Of a stretch of DNA of 64,000 nt, positions 10,179 to 21,301 are shown piece after piece. Positions within the stretch are counted from its first letter, which is position 1. Each line of letters opens with the position of its first letter. The stretch is taken from assembly GCA_947095535.1 (NCBI GenBank), contig OX352773.1:126139911-126203910 (forward strand), read 5' to 3'. This DNA comes from Poecilobothrus nobilitatus. Lineage: Eukaryota; Arthropoda; Insecta; Diptera; Dolichopodidae. A program made the translations under genes and the position numbers. The notes beneath the pieces are model-generated. The model saw nothing but the letters and a program-made list of their open reading frames with translations, made no database searches and was not told the DNA's origin.

Positions 10179-10375
10179 ATGATCGTCTGCAATAAAAAGG
10201 CAATTAGTCGTAAATCGGGAATCAAAAAGAAAGGTGGTGTTTTAAATTCCATTATTAATAAATTACCATTTGAAGCACATTTACCTGGGTATAATTTCGA
10301 ACATTTACCTGGGATCGTCATATAGCTAATAAAATATTAGCTGAAAAGACTTGGCAAAGAGCTAAATCTTTGATT
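10179..10375 (+). pseudogene. PLA2-like domain with deleted core (unit 2)
   Basis: Copy of the unit 1 gene at 5780-5976 with the same internal loss of the calcium loop and His-Asp core and the same duplicated CATTTACCTGGG. A further duplication of 'CTTTAGGTGA' with intervening bases (10379-10410) makes the stretch before pX about 22 bases longer than in unit 1. Confidence 0.6.
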
Positions 10376-10441
10376 TAACTTTAGGTGAAAAATTTACAAA
10401 CTTTAGGTGATTTCTTGTTGCAATAAAAGCAAAAGTTAAAC

Positions 10442-10870
10442 TTGGTAGTAGGTAGTATTCTCAAAAAGAAAGCAAAGAAAGCTAAGAAAAATAAACCATT
10501 AGGAAGAGTTATTCAAGAAGCTAAAATTGCCATTAAGGGATATAAACCTGAAAAGCAAAAAGATGCTATAAAAATTGCCCTGAAAGCTGCTAAAAATATA
10601 AGCAAGAATAGAAAATTAATAAAATTGCCACGCATTATTCCTTTTCCTAAAACTGGGGGCATTCTTCCATTAATTCCAATATTTGCTCGTCTTTCAGCTA
10701 TTGGGGGTCTTGCAGGTGGTGCTGCTGATATAACAAAAGCTGTTAATGATGCTAAAAATGCTAAGAAACAGTTAAATGAAAGTGAACGTCATAATAAAAC
10801 AATGGAGGTTATTGATCTAAGAGGAAAAGGTTTACATTTAAAATCATATAAGGGCTTGGATTATATTTGA
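10442..10870 (+). pseudogene. pX/pVI-like minor capsid protein, C-terminal part (unit 2)
   Basis: 142-codon open frame, again starting TTG rather than ATG. It differs from unit 1 at a few residues (Val to Phe in IIPFPKTGG, Ala to Val in TMEVIDLRG), both within otherwise invariant stretches. The GGILPLIPIF block and the GGLAGGAADITKAVND segment are intact. It is the C-terminal part of the split PLA2-pX gene. Confidence 0.72.
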
Positions 10871-10889
10871 CACAAAAAAATCACTAAAT

Positions 10890-11081
10890 ATGCTACCTAA
10901 ACGGGCTTTAATTAATATTGATATAAATATTTTTGGAATGAACTATTTAAAATATTTTCGTGGAGTTTTTATGAGGGATGGTCTTCCTAAAACCAAACCA
11001 TGGAAACGTGAATATGGAATAATAAATTTAGATATATCAAATGGAGATGGAACACATTGGGTAGCATTGGAAATCAAATGA
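10890..11081 (+). pseudogene. Adenain-like protease, N-terminal half (unit 2)
   Basis: Identical in protein sequence to the unit 1 fragment; keeps the catalytic His in THWVA and lacks the Cys-bearing half. It starts at ATG 10890, 20 bases after the pX stop. Confidence 0.68.
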
Positions 11082-11256
11082 TATATGTATATATGATATA
11101 TAAACAAACTTAAGCTTCTTCATTAATTTAAAAATAAATTAGTTTAAATCCATAATTATTATTATTTAATTTAGGAATTTAAAATATATGTAAAATATAT
11201 GTAATTTAAAATGTATGTATTTAATTTAGGAATTTAAAATATATGTATATTATCTG

Positions 11257-11326
11257 AGTCATGGCGCAGTGGTTAAGTCGCCAACCTTTAATCGAACGGT
11301 CTTGAGTTCAAACCCCGGTCAGGTCA
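11257..11326 (+). mobile_element. tRNA-derived SINE head (unit 2)
   Basis: Second copy of the 6836-6905 head with intact A box (TGGCGCAGTGG) and the same B-box-like GAGTTCAAACC; two bases differ around the anticodon-like arm (GAACGGTC). Confidence 0.55.
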
Positions 11327-11379
11327 TAAATAAAAAATATGTAGTACTTTTATATCGTATTAATGTATACTATACAATT

Positions 11380-11938
11380 AATAGTAGTAATAATAACAAT
11401 AATAATATTAATAATAATAATAGTAATAACAATAATAACAATAATTATAATAATAATAATAATAGTAATAATAATAGTAATAATAATAATAGCTGCTACA
11501 GTAAGGGCTATCTTATAATGTAGCTGCTACAGTAGGGCTATATATCTTTTTATATTATGCAAGTAAGGTGTTATATATTGCTGCACGTTGTAATACACGG
11601 ATGGCACTGACTCTGTAGTAAAATAATAGCAATAATAATAATAATAATAATAGTAATAATAATAACAATAATAATAATAGTTAGAGTAATAATAACAATA
11701 ATTATAATAATAATAATAATAGTTGCTACAGTAGAGCCATCTTTGGTTCAAGTAAGTTCAGCAAATAAGGTGTTATATACTGCTGCACGTTGTAATCCAT
11801 TGATGACGCTGACTCTGTAGTAAAATAATAACAATAAAAATAATAATAATAATAGTATAATAATAATAATAATAGCTACTAAAGTGGAGCTATCTTTGAT
11901 TATATCATGCAAGTAAGGCATATGTAATCCACTGATCA
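11380..11938. repeat. Minisatellite/AAT tracts (unit 2), right side deleted
   Basis: Same composite repeat as in unit 1 but with fewer trinucleotides in some tracts. It is cut at CCACTGAT (about 11937), where the sequence jumps to CAAATTCTTCTAAT, removing the last minisatellite copy, the GC-richer module and the AT-rich spacer. Confidence 0.75.
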
Positions 11939-12125
11939 AATTCTTCTAATATTCATAGGCTATATAAAAGTTGAGTTTAAAAGTTTAAAATATGTAAAGT
12001 TGACCGTAGAATTAAATTAAAAACTAAGTAAAGAAGTGGACCTATTCACCATAGAGATAACTCTGAAATATCAGATTTATTGTACTAAACATTAAAAAAC
12101 AAAATTTCAAAATATACCTAGTTAA

Positions 12126-12721
12126 TAGTGTTCTAAATCATTTTCACTATAATTCTCAGGTTTGTTTTTAAATATAAGATTATGCGAACTTTCAGTTCCC
12201 TCTTTATCAATAATTATGTTATGATTATTTTCATACTAAACTTTGAATTACCTCATTTTCTTATGTTTGATTTTAAGTCAAGATAAGGTTCATAACTCTT
12301 ATCAATCTTTGATTTATTATAATAGCTGTATAGAGATGATGATGATGAGACGGTTCGGAAATCAATGCAAAATTTTTCAATTTATTAATTTTTGAAGTTG
12401 AAAATGTGTTAGTCTTAGGTGCTGATGTCTTAAAACTTTCAGAATTTGATTTATCTTTATTTGGTGTTTTTGTTTTTTGCATGAATGATCTCACATTAAT
12501 TTCTCCATTATCAGTAGTTTTGGATTGTCCAGCTGGTTTCACTTCCTGTTTTATGAAATCATTCGGATATTGGTATTTCACAACATTAGTTAATTTCTCA
12601 ATTGACTTTGCAATTGGCTTAAATGTCTCCTCCAAATATTGCTTCTCTGCTATTTTTCCAGTTTTTAATGCTTTATATTTCCGTTGTAAATCTCTCCTTT
12701 TTCATTAAAGGTTTTATCCAT
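12126..12721 (-). pseudogene. YWDDPN-type accessory protein, 5' half only (unit 3)
   Basis: Third copy. Start ATG 12721-12719, same A-run frameshift, 120-codon frame 12273-12635 identical in protein to unit 1. A 4-bp deletion near 12233 is private to this unit and lies in the downstream remnant. Confidence 0.6.
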
Positions 12722-12825
12722 CACTAAACTGCAACTAGTCTAATCTGATCTGTGCTGTTGCTGATCTGACCTGTTGTTGTTGTTGCTGTTCTGATTTGTT
12801 CTTGTTATGAACTGTATATGTATAT

Positions 12826-13218
12826 TTATAATTGAATACATTCTTCAAAATTTGTTTTATAGCGAGCATTATTCAAACGTCTATCTTTATCAATAAGTAA
12901 AAATCCATAGTTATTTTGCCAACAATATGTGCATATGTCTATCACATGCATTTTTGAATTAAATTGCTTAAAAGACATATCTGCATTAACATGATCGTTA
13001 TAAATATGCTTTAAATTTAAATCATCTTGTTTAAATATGATTGTAAAATTTGCATTATCTCTTATTAAATGCTTAGATATTCGAGTGTATGGTTAACACA
13101 ATAGAAACTGTCCACATCTTGATGTCGTCTCATACAAAAATACTCTCTCACATTATCTCGTTTATCACATGCATTTTCAAATATGAATATTGAATTATGG
13201 TTTAACTAAATCTGAATT
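12826..13218 (-). pseudogene. Packaging ATPase C-terminal remnant (unit 3)
   Basis: Only the C-terminal segment after LVKP remains; the Walker A half was lost with the 735-bp deletion ending at 13218. One base (GGTTAAC at 13091 for GATTAAC) differs from unit 1 within the remnant. Confidence 0.65.
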
Positions 13219-13531
13219 GAAAGATGCTATAAAAATTGCCCTGAAAGCTGCTAAAAATATAAGCAAGAATAGAAAATTTATAAAATTGCCACGCATTATT
13301 CCTGTTCCTAAAACTGGGGGCATTCTTCCATTAATTCCAATATTTGCTCGTCTTTCAGCTATTGGGGGTCTTGCAGGTGGTGCTGCTGATATAACAAAAG
13401 CTGTTAATGATGCTAAAAATGCTAAGAAACAGTTAAATGAAAGTGAACGTCATAATAAAACAATGGAGGCTATTGATCTAAGAGGAAAAGGTTTACATTT
13501 AAAATCATATAAGGGCTTGGATTATATTTGA
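13219..13531 (+). pseudogene. pX-like C-terminal part joined to ATPase antisense (unit 3)
   Basis: The deletion joins TTTAACTAAATCTGAATT (antisense of the ATPase) to GAAAGATGCTATAAAAATTG (pX). The resulting open frame begins at an ATG-less or chance start in ATPase antisense (13190) and then reads the pX region from DAIKIALKAAKN to KSYKGLDYI, with GGILPLIPIF intact. It is a chimera made by deletion, not a natural start. Confidence 0.7.
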
Positions 13532-13550
13532 CACAAAAAAATCACTAAAT

Positions 13551-13742
13551 ATGCTACCTAAACGGGCTTTAATTAATATTGATATAAATATTTTTGGAAT
13601 GAACTATTTAAAATATTTTCGTGGAGTTTTTATGAGGGATGGTCTTCCTAAAACCAAACCATGTACACGTGAATATGGAATAATAAATTTAGATATATCA
13701 AATGGAGATGGAACACATTGGGTAGCATTGGAAATCAAATGA
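13551..13742 (+). pseudogene. Adenain-like protease, N-terminal half (unit 3)
   Basis: Same 63-residue fragment with catalytic His (THWVA). Two adjacent codons differ from the other units (KPCTREY for KPWKREY), so it loses a Trp conserved in units 1 and 2. Confidence 0.66.
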
Positions 13743-13917
13743 TATATGTATATATGATATATAAACAAACTTAAGCTTCTTCATTAATTTAAAAATAAAT
13801 TAGTTTAAATCCATAATTATTATTATTTAATTTAGGAATTTAAAATATATGTAAAATATATGTAATTTAAAATGTATGTATTTAATTTAGGAATTTAAAA
13901 TATATGTATATTATCTG

Positions 13918-13987
13918 AGTCATGGCGCAGTGGTTAAGTCGCCAACCTTTAATAGAAGGGTCTTGAGTTCAAACCCCGGTCAGGTCA
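13918..13987 (+). mobile_element. tRNA-derived SINE head (unit 3)
   Basis: Third copy; A box TGGCGCAGTGG intact, anticodon-like loop reads TAATAGA instead of TAATCGA. Confidence 0.55.
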
Positions 13988-14039
13988 TAAATAAAAAATA
14001 TGTAGTACTTTTATATCGTATTAATGTATACTATACAAT

Positions 14040-14439
14040 TAATAGTAGTAATAATAACAATAATAATATTAATAATAATAATAGTAATAACAATAATAAC
14101 AATAATTATAATAATAATAATAATAATAGTAATAATAATAGTAATAATAATAATAGCTGCTACAGTAAGGGCTATCTTATAATGTAGCTGCTACAGTAGG
14201 GCTATATATCTTTTTATATCATGCAAGTAAGGTGTTATATACTGCTGCACGTTGTAATCCACTGATGGCGCTGACTCTGTAGTAAAAATAATAATAATAT
14301 TAATAAGAATACGAATACTAATAATAGTAACCGGTACAGTGGGGGTTGTCTTCAATAATTACCTCACGTAGTACTATATACTACTACTACATATTGTAAC
14401 TGTTATGGCGACTTTAGTCACTGTTAGCGAAATAGTAAT
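14040..14439. repeat. Minisatellite/AAT tracts (unit 3), contracted
   Basis: The composite repeat is shortened by about 350 bases relative to unit 1; the segment between two ATCATGCAAGTAAGG copies is gone, as expected of slippage or recombination between repeat copies. Confidence 0.75.
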
Positions 14440-14650
14440 AATAATAGGCTAATTCATTGTTTTCTTACAGTCCCACTCCCAATTCAATGTTTCCGTATCC
14501 ATTTCCTATCCAATATACTGCGTTCGCGGGTAAGGGTTTCATCGCATTATATGGGCTAAAGGGGGAGGTGGGTTTAGTCAGTAAGAATCTGACACTACCA
14601 AGGGGGAAATTCTTGTTGTCTTTGGAAGATTCCCACCTCCCTTAGGGAAG
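14440..14650. other. GC-richer module (unit 3)
   Basis: Near-identical to 7701-7905 (for example GCGGGTAAGG for GCAGGTAAGG). Same pyrimidine tract plus CAG on the left and CCCACCTCCCTTAGGG on the right. Confidence 0.4.
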
Positions 14651-15464
14651 AAAAAAAAAAAGCTTCTTCATTCAAACTTAAATCGGTTTTTTTTAAATTA
14701 CCAAGTTATATTTTTCAAACAGAATATAAATTAATTTTATACAAATATTTTTGAACTTTAAATTAAAGTTTTTTAATTTTATTTAAACGATTGAATTTAT
14801 ATTGTGTAAAGCTTTGATTATTATTTAATTTTAGTAAGTTAAAAAACACATTGTTTTTTTTTTTATTTAATTGCAATACAACAATGTTAACATTTGTTTT
14901 GTTTTATTAAAACTACAATAAAAAGTAAGGTAACATTTGTTTTATTCAATTAAAAATTGTTTGCATTGTTTGAATTCTTTTGCAATGTTGACATTTGTTT
15001 TAAATAAATTTAAAATTAGTTATTCAAACATAACAATGTTAATGCCAATATCATCATTGTAAATATTAAATAATGCTCATTGTGTGCGCAATGATTGAGC
15101 AATATTAATATTTGTTTTATACAAACAATGTTGCAACATATTGAAATATTAATTATTATATGATATAATAAAAATGTATATAAACTTAAACTGCACTTTC
15201 AAAATAAAAATAAAAAAATATTTCACAATCCGTACGGACATTGAATCTGGAAAAATAAAATGTCAAATTCTTCTAATATTCATAGGCTATATAAAAGTTG
15301 AGTTTAAAAGTTTAAAATATGTAAAGTTGACCGTAGAATTAAATTAAAAACTAAGTAAAGAAGTGGACCTATTCACCATAGAGATAACTCTGAAATATCA
15401 GATTTATTGTACTAAACATTAAAAAACAAAATTTCAAAATATACCTAGTTAATAAAATTAAATT
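14651..15464. other. AT-rich non-coding end of array unit 3
   Basis: Copy of 7906-8704; no gene seen. The array ends at 15452, directly against the 3' end of the DNA polymerase pseudogene. Confidence 0.55.
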
Positions 15465-18400
15465 TAAATTTTTTTAGAGCATAATGCCCCCAAGCATAGG
15501 TAATTATTTTATTAGCTAATATAAATATTTTTTCATCTAAGCTACTTAAAGCTATTTTATTTAAATTTTTTGTATATATTGTATGTAGTTAAGATTTGAA
15601 AACCTTCATATTTCTATAAATAATGAAATTGTTATATAAATATTCTTTAAAATGTTCGATATTTAAATCATTAACAAAATATTTTGTAACACCCTTCGCT
15701 TTTTTAATTGTGCCATCTTGTTGTGTTTTAGTAAAGTACATTTTGGAATGTAGACTTATAAATTCCGTAATTATTTTTCCGTTCATTTCGTCTTTAAATA
15801 ACCCTAATACTTTTTTGTTTAATTGAGGAAAATTATATGCGTTATCTTTAGGGTAATCTGATAATCATTAAATCACTATAATAATCGTCTGAAGTTATAC
15901 TATCTAAATATAATAAAAGACAAGCTGCTGCTGATTAGCGTGCCCTACTGTTATGTTAAATGTTAATTTAACAAATGTTATGCTATGAAAAGAAAGAAAC
16001 GTGTATCTAATATTTACGTACATAACAGATAAAAAACAATAAATATTAAAATGTTATCCTACGAAAAGAAAGAAAAAACAAGGCAGTGTATAAATCAAAG
16101 TTTTTAGAGGGTCGTATTTTTAAGTAGAACATTATAAAATTGCAATAATATTTTTATTTAAATTTTGCTAAGTAACATTTTCTTAATTTTTTAAAAATTT
16201 TGCCATAATATAGTACAATTTTAGAATCAGAAGTTTAGTCCATAATATAGATATATGAATAAAAATATGGGTATATACATATATTATGTAGTTAATTATA
16301 AAAAAATAAAGCAGTGCGTAAAACCAAAGCTTTTAAAGGAGCGCAATTTAAATTATAAAATCGCAATTTTCAATTAAATTTTGAATGTGTAACATTTTCT
16401 TAATTTTATGCTTCTTTTATGATTTTTATTTTCTAAATCTTAAACCTTATATGCACAGCCAATTTTTATTGTTTTACATAAAAGGTGCGCAGAACTTACG
16501 GTGTGAAGATTTTGTAACGAAAGCTACAAATAAAGAGGCAGAATATTATTACGGATAGAGTAAAAATTTGTTTGAAAAATATAACAAAAAAAGTTTTGAA
16601 GCATTTGTTATGGCAACCATAGAAAAATATAACAAGTGTATATTATAATTAGGTAAATGCATCAGATCAGTATAGTTTACTTTCAAAATTATAAAGTTTG
16701 ATACTGTATTTTGTTCGAGGCGAAAATTTTTGTTACTATTGGCAAAAATTTATTTACCATTGGTTTTTAATCCAACCTTTGGTTTTTTAATCCAAAGCTT
16801 GATAAAGAAATTTACAAGAGATGAGATTTATTAAATAATCATTTTTATTACATGATTTTCATTTTTGAAAGAAACTACTTCACAGCATCATTGAGGTTTT
16901 TTATTATTTAAAACACTTTAGCAATAAATTTAGCAATTACATTTATCAATATCTAAATATAATACATATAAGTATTTGAATAAATTTACTAAAATTAAAT
17001 TGTTCATAAAACTGAGGAAACTTTCACAAAAGCTATATTTTTCTACTTATACCCGTCGTATGACGGGCTTTTTTACTAGTATTATATAAAACTATCTGTA
17101 TCTATATAATTTACAGCTAAATTATGTTGAAATTTAGGTTTCATATAATTATAATGGAATTGATACATTAATAATTTAGATTGATCTAAAATTGAAAACC
17201 CTATATAAATAGATTTGTTATAATGTACTACAGTTCAGTAGTTCCTACAGCTACAGTAGCCCCTAAATCCTTCCTTTGTTTTCCCATGAAGTAGCTATTT
17301 TGATTATTCTTCTGTTATCAACATTTTCCATTGTTTTTCCAAAAACAGCCTTATTCATTAATTTAAAAAAATTTTTTTTTTTCAAATATGCTTTTAGCAT
17401 TTTTCCTGTTTGTAGTATTTAAATCAATATATTTTTGTAGCCAATCACTCTGTGTAAATTTTAAAACTCTGTGTATTCTTTTCAACTCAAGTCCATTTTC
17501 AATACATTGTTTAAGATTTCTATAATATATTACATAATTTATTTTATTATTTAAATTAGTCAACAATTTTTTTGCTTTTCCTGCCAGAGGAATACAATTT
17601 TCAGGGCAGAAGGGTTAATCATTCTGAAGCTCATCTGGATAATCTAAATCTACTTCTAAAATAAACCAAATTCTGAATCGTTTTCTATTTGTAAAACGTC
17701 TATTGAATTATCTACCCTCTGAAAATCTTTATATGGTATATACTGTGACATGATATAAGTTATTTGCACTATATAAGTCACGTATTTAGATTCTTTATTT
17801 TGATTGAATTTATCTTTCATATATTTATTGTTAGCTAGAGAATGACGTAAAGAATATTGACTAATGCCTCCACGTATTCCTGATTTTATAAAATTATACA
17901 TATTTATGTCCGTAAGCCATTCTAATTCTATTTTTGTATATTTAAGCATAGATGCCAAAAAAGACCAGGAGCAGTGTAAAAATTTGCAGTATCTAAATTA
18001 TAAATATTCATACAAATTTTTCTAAAGTTTTGGAAAACATCTGTTAATATTAAAACATCAAATATAATTTTAGGTCCAGCGAATTTTTACATTTGAAAGT
18101 ATTCCATACTGTAATTGCATGATTATAATCTGTTACTGAGCATGGAGTGATTGTCATTTTATTATAGAATTCTATTTGCGGTGGTAAATTTTCTTCATAA
18201 AGTTTTTCCCAACTGTTTAAATAATCATATGGGGACACTCCTTTCCTAAGCATTAAATCACAATTATCAGTGGAAGATTTTATTATGTTTTTCAAATTAT
18301 TTTTGTCAATATCTTTAGAAAGACTGTTCAAAGTAGCAGCCATAAAACGAAAACTATCTAAAAATCTAATATCAAAGCTATAATTTCTCCTAGAATTTGA

Positions 18401-18957
18401 ATTCTTTTACTTACAGATATGTATTTTTCTTTGTTTAAAGAAATAACCGTAATGCTACTCGGTACTACATTTAATGATTTAAATAAGAGATGACAATCAT
18501 AAGAAGAAATATTATGAAAAAATATAGGAAAATATGAAGATTTTCGATATAAAAAATTACAACTACAATGTGCTGAACCTCTATATTGGCCAGTAAAATG
18601 ACAATTATCTCTTACTCTATTACTAAAATCTAAAAATTTACTACAAATATAGCATTTAGTTTCTGTTAATTGCCTTAGTTCTTCATCTAAATTCTTTTAT
18701 TAATTTGTAAATGATAAATAAAAAAATTATGAAAGAGAAATAACGTAAATAAAATTAAAATTAACCAACCTTTTAACAAATTCCTCTGTATTAATTATTC
18801 CAACACACTCTACATATTTATTTAAAGATTCATCAAATGAACACTTTATAAAATATGCAAATGCTACAGGAACATGTTCTTGAACATTAGTAGTAGATGA
18901 CTGTTCTGGGTCTGGATCACAAGTTGAATATACTTTCACTGTCTGCATAGTTTTCAA
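15465..18957 (-). pseudogene. Protein-primed type DNA polymerase B (Polinton), broken
   Basis: Polinton PolB replicates the element by protein priming. From the N-terminal side, pieces in several frames are: CDPDPEQ...VPVAFAYFIKCSF (18727-18957); a Cys/His cluster CYICSK...HFTGQYRG and FHNISSYDCHLLFKSL, an exonuclease-type motif (18400-18690); VSPYDYLNSWEKLYEENLPP (18050-18343); IELEWLTDINMYNFI and GIRGGISQ (17656-17958); NYVIYYRNLKQC and [15 protein letters not shown] (17363-17566); then [14 protein letters not shown], the motif B region, near 17290. After an unrelated insert the C-terminus resumes with LNKKVLGLFKDEMNGKIITEF and ends YAWGHYAL near 15480. The DTDS metal-binding motif C is missing. 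Multiple frameshifts are present. Its C-terminal type differs from the polymerase remnant at 52368-52631. Confidence 0.85.
15880..17235. repeat. Unrelated ~1.3 kb sequence inside the polymerase gene
   Basis: No coding similarity. It replaces the polymerase segment that should carry motif C. Two diverged copies of one stretch lie at about 16080-16190 and 16310-16408 (AAGGCAGTGTATAAATCAAAG versus AAGCAGTGCGTAAAACCAAAG; both continue to TAACATTTTCTTAATTTT), so it is itself repeat-like. I could not find terminal repeats or a target duplication. Confidence 0.5.
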
Positions 18958-18983
18958 ATTTTAAAATATTTCCACCATAATAC

Positions 18984-19385
18984 CATAAAGAAAAAGTGTA
19001 AACCCTGTTTATCTGTCTACACTCTACATGATGATCAAACAATTGAAAAAAGTGATGCGTTTTTAGATGTACCTAACTATTTGTGTTTTGTTTTTTTTTC
19101 TACTTTAAGTATAAAGGTACAACGCATCTTTAAAATTCATAAAGAAAAAGTGCAAACCTGTTTTTCCGTTTACATAATGATCAAACCATTGGAAAAAGTG
19201 ATACGTGTTTAGATGTACCTAACTATTTGTGTTTTTTTTTTTTTCTACTTTAAGTATAAAGGTACAATGCATATTTAAAATTCATAAAGAAAAAGTGCAA
19301 ACCTGTTTTTCCGTCTACATAATGATCAAACCATTGGAAAAAGTGATGCGTTTTTAGATGTACCTAACTATTTATGTTTTTTTTT
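18984..19385. repeat. Tandem repeat, about 2.7 copies of ~150 bp
   Basis: CATAAAGAAAAAGTG(T/C)AAACC(C)TG starts at 18984, 19138 and 19283, each followed by an ATGATCAAACcATTGaAAAAAGTGATGCGTTTTTAGATG-type stretch, a TAACTATTTGTGTTTT tract and TTTAAGTATAAAGGTACAA. A degenerate single relative is seen at about 28800-28830 and 37270-37310. The repeats lie just upstream of the polymerase start codon and may have held control or replication sequences. Confidence 0.75.
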
Positions 19386-19689
19386 TTTATGATAAGTATT
19401 TCAAGAAGAGGAAAGAAAAAATTAATAATTATTGTCACTGTGTCGTGTAAGATATTTTTTGTTTGTAAGAATGTAGAAAAACTATGAATGCAAGAAAGAT
19501 AAACAGGTAATTAAAGCTATGGAAGTACTTAACGATTAACATGTTGCTAGGTTATTGTATGTTGGATAATCTCTAAAGAATAAAAAAAGAAGAAAAAATT
19601 CAAGTCATCAGGTTAATTGCATTTGGTACCTATTTTGAAAACAAGAATAAACAAATAACACGGATTTATGTTCAAAAAATTTTTATTTA
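19386..19689. other. AT-rich spacer
   Basis: No gene seen. Weakly similar to 28960-29250 and 37440-37730 (TGTCGTGTAAGATATTTTTT against TGTCGTTTAAGATATTTTTT), marking it as the left part of lineage II block A. Confidence 0.5.
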
Positions 19690-19840
19690 ACTAGAAATAT
19701 TTTACAATTTTATAGAAATCTGAGTTGAAAATTTTTTTTACAATGATTAAATGTTAAGATTGCAGAAATAGTGAAATCCAATTTTTCTATCCGTCTTTGA
19801 AATCTAATTCTGTATACATATATAAATTTGAAAAATCTTA
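19690..19840 (-). pseudogene. HFN/YARR-type accessory protein, decayed (block A)
   Basis: The 3' end of the gene seen intact at 29255-29491 and 37735-37971 is recognisable here (TTTTACAATGATTAAATGTTAAGATTGCAGAAATAGTG, then TCTTTGAAATCTA), but the 5' half with the HFN and YAYRSAR blocks has been lost. Oldest and most decayed copy in lineage II. Confidence 0.45.
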
Positions 19841-19849
19841 ATTTAATAT

Positions 19850-20250
19850 TTTTTCTTTTAAGAGATGCATGTAGTAAAACAATTTTTTACAGCACATCTG
19901 AAACTGGTGTTTGTATAGTGTATATAACATGTTGATTTAAAATGTTCAATCTTTCATAATGACGGTTAGTCTCCGCTTAGATCTTCTATTTTAACGCTGT
20001 TAATGTACTTTTCAAGAAAATGTTTTTTTTGCTCTCCTTTAACATAAATTTTTCAGCTGATTCTAAATAGTATTTTAATATACATTCTATCTCTAAATAT
20101 TCAACTAAACCGTTATTCCATTTAAGTCTATTTATTTTATTTTCGCAATACTGGTTATTATACTTTATATAATATATAAAGTATATATACTGGAATTAAG
20201 CTTATTTTTTCTAGTATAGCCAGGAAATATTGCTTTTCATTTCCTTTTAA
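19850..20250 (-). pseudogene. Unassigned, possibly nuclease-like Polinton protein, decayed (block A)
   Basis: Counterpart of 29510-29890 and 37990-38367. Shared stretches include the antisense of CAVKNC, LSGD/DLS-like LRSSILTLLMYF and NNGLVEYLEIECILKYYLESAEK. Frameshifts and stops throughout; no open frame of length remains. Confidence 0.45.
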
Positions 20251-20363
20251 AAATTATAGGTCAACTACGAAAATTTGATTATCCATATTCAAGGTTTACG
20301 GAAGAATGTTCATTAGAATAACTAAATTTACATTTATATTCACTTCGAAATAAGAGCTTTTCC

Positions 20364-20371
20364 TATAAATA
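20364..20371 (+). promoter_or_regulatory. TATA box of packaging ATPase (block A)
   Basis: TATAAATA followed by TAGG begins 43 bases upstream of the ATPase ATG at 20407. The same octamer at the same distance occurs in blocks B and C. Confidence 0.55.
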
Positions 20372-20406
20372 TAGGTTACCAGTGTTAGTTTTTAACTAAT
20401 ACAACT

Positions 20407-21052
20407 ATGCTGTTTCACCCATTTACTATGATGGTGGTCGGGCCATCATGCTGTGGTAAAACCACTTTTATTCATAATTTAATAAAATATAAAAAAGAAA
20501 ATATACAACCACATATTAATAAAATTATGTGGTGCAAGCAAGCCAGACAAAAATACCGTTCCAAAATATATCAAAGATGTAGAATATAGTAACACTATTC
20601 CAGATTTTAATGATAATCAAAAATCTTTGTTAATTATTATCCATGATATGATGTTAAACTCTCATGATAAGTATGTATGTGATTTATTTACTAGGGGATC
20701 ACATCATAGAAATTTATCTGTAATATTTGTAACACAAAATGTTTTTCACCAGGGTAAATTTTCAAGAGATATTTCACTTAATTGTAAGTATCTAGTACTT
20801 TTCAAAAATCCAAGAGATAAATCGCAGATATTACCTCTAGCTCGCCAAATATATCCCTATCAAATCAAAGCATTTGAAATAGTATATAATGATGTGACGT
20901 CAGTCGCATATGGCTATATATTAATAGATCTTACTCAAGATGTTAATGATATATTTCGTTTAAGAAGTGATATATTTGGGAAAGGTTTGTGTAATTGTAC
21001 GAGAGATCAATTAGAACAATTTGGAGAGGAATATGAAGCGTTTGAAGACTAA
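20407..21052 (+). pseudogene. A32-like packaging ATPase, lineage II, block A
   Basis: Starts MLFHPFTMMVVGPSCCGKTTF: a hydrophobic strand and an intact Walker A loop (GPSCCGKT). After about 45 codons the frame breaks near 20540 (KIMWCKQARQKY), and the protein continues from 20600 with LLIIIHDMMLNS, where the Walker B Asp is replaced by His. Then come RGSHHRNLSVIFVTQNVFH and CKYLVLFKNPRDKSQILPLARQIYP, the sensor-type FVTQN segment and packaging ATPase block typical of this family. It ends GEEYEAFED*, 21052. The family threads viral DNA into capsids. Blocks B and C show the opposite pattern (bad Walker A, good Walker B). Confidence 0.82.
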
Positions 21053-21301
21053 TCGTCATATATTGCACCTATTAAAAAGCTCTAAACTAAAATTCTAAAA
21101 GTAATTATAAATTACTGTGACCCTGAAATAATTAAAACAATTTGTGAAATAGTGTTAAATATTTTAAAAGGTAATTGTAATCTGAGTAAAAAAGCAATAA
21201 CACAATTACGAAAGTATAAAAAGGAATTAACACCACTCATTTGCCGTAAAAAATCTATAATTAGCAAAAGAAAAATTATAATCGGAAATTTTATAAAATG
21301 A
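21032..21301 (+). pseudogene. pX-like small basic protein, lineage II (block A)
   Basis: Counterpart of 39222-39545. ATG at 21032 lies inside the ATPase end, as in block C. NILKGNCNLSKKAITQLRKYKKEL and CRKKSI are readable, but the hydrophobic C-terminal stretch (GGFLHTLLGAILSEI in block B) has been removed by a deletion of about 60 bases before GNFIK*. In-frame stops are present near the start. Confidence 0.6.

Larger units (their letters stand above)
4306..15452. repeat. Three-unit direct tandem array of a Polinton fragment
   Basis: The motif TAGTGTTCTAAATCATTTTC recurs at 4306, 8705 and 12126, and units 2 and 3 are each preceded by ACCTAGTTAA, which also closes the array at 15452. Unit 1 (4306-8704) is the fullest. 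Unit 2 (8705-12125) lacks about 1 kb present at about 7519-8516 of unit 1. Unit 3 (12126-15452) lacks about 735 bp (5403-6137 of unit 1), a 4-bp stretch near 12233 and part of the minisatellite. Outside these gaps the units differ by scattered single bases, so the amplification is recent relative to the decay of the genes it carries. Confidence 0.9.

Noticed and set aside
13190..13531. A 113-codon variant pX protein with its own start
   Set aside because: The first codons are ATPase antisense joined by a 735-bp deletion.
17048..17078. Bacterial-type terminator (CCCGTCGTATGACGGGCTTTTTT)
   Set aside because: A 6-bp stem plus T run is present, but the context is clearly eukaryotic and nothing bacterial surrounds it; chance is likely.
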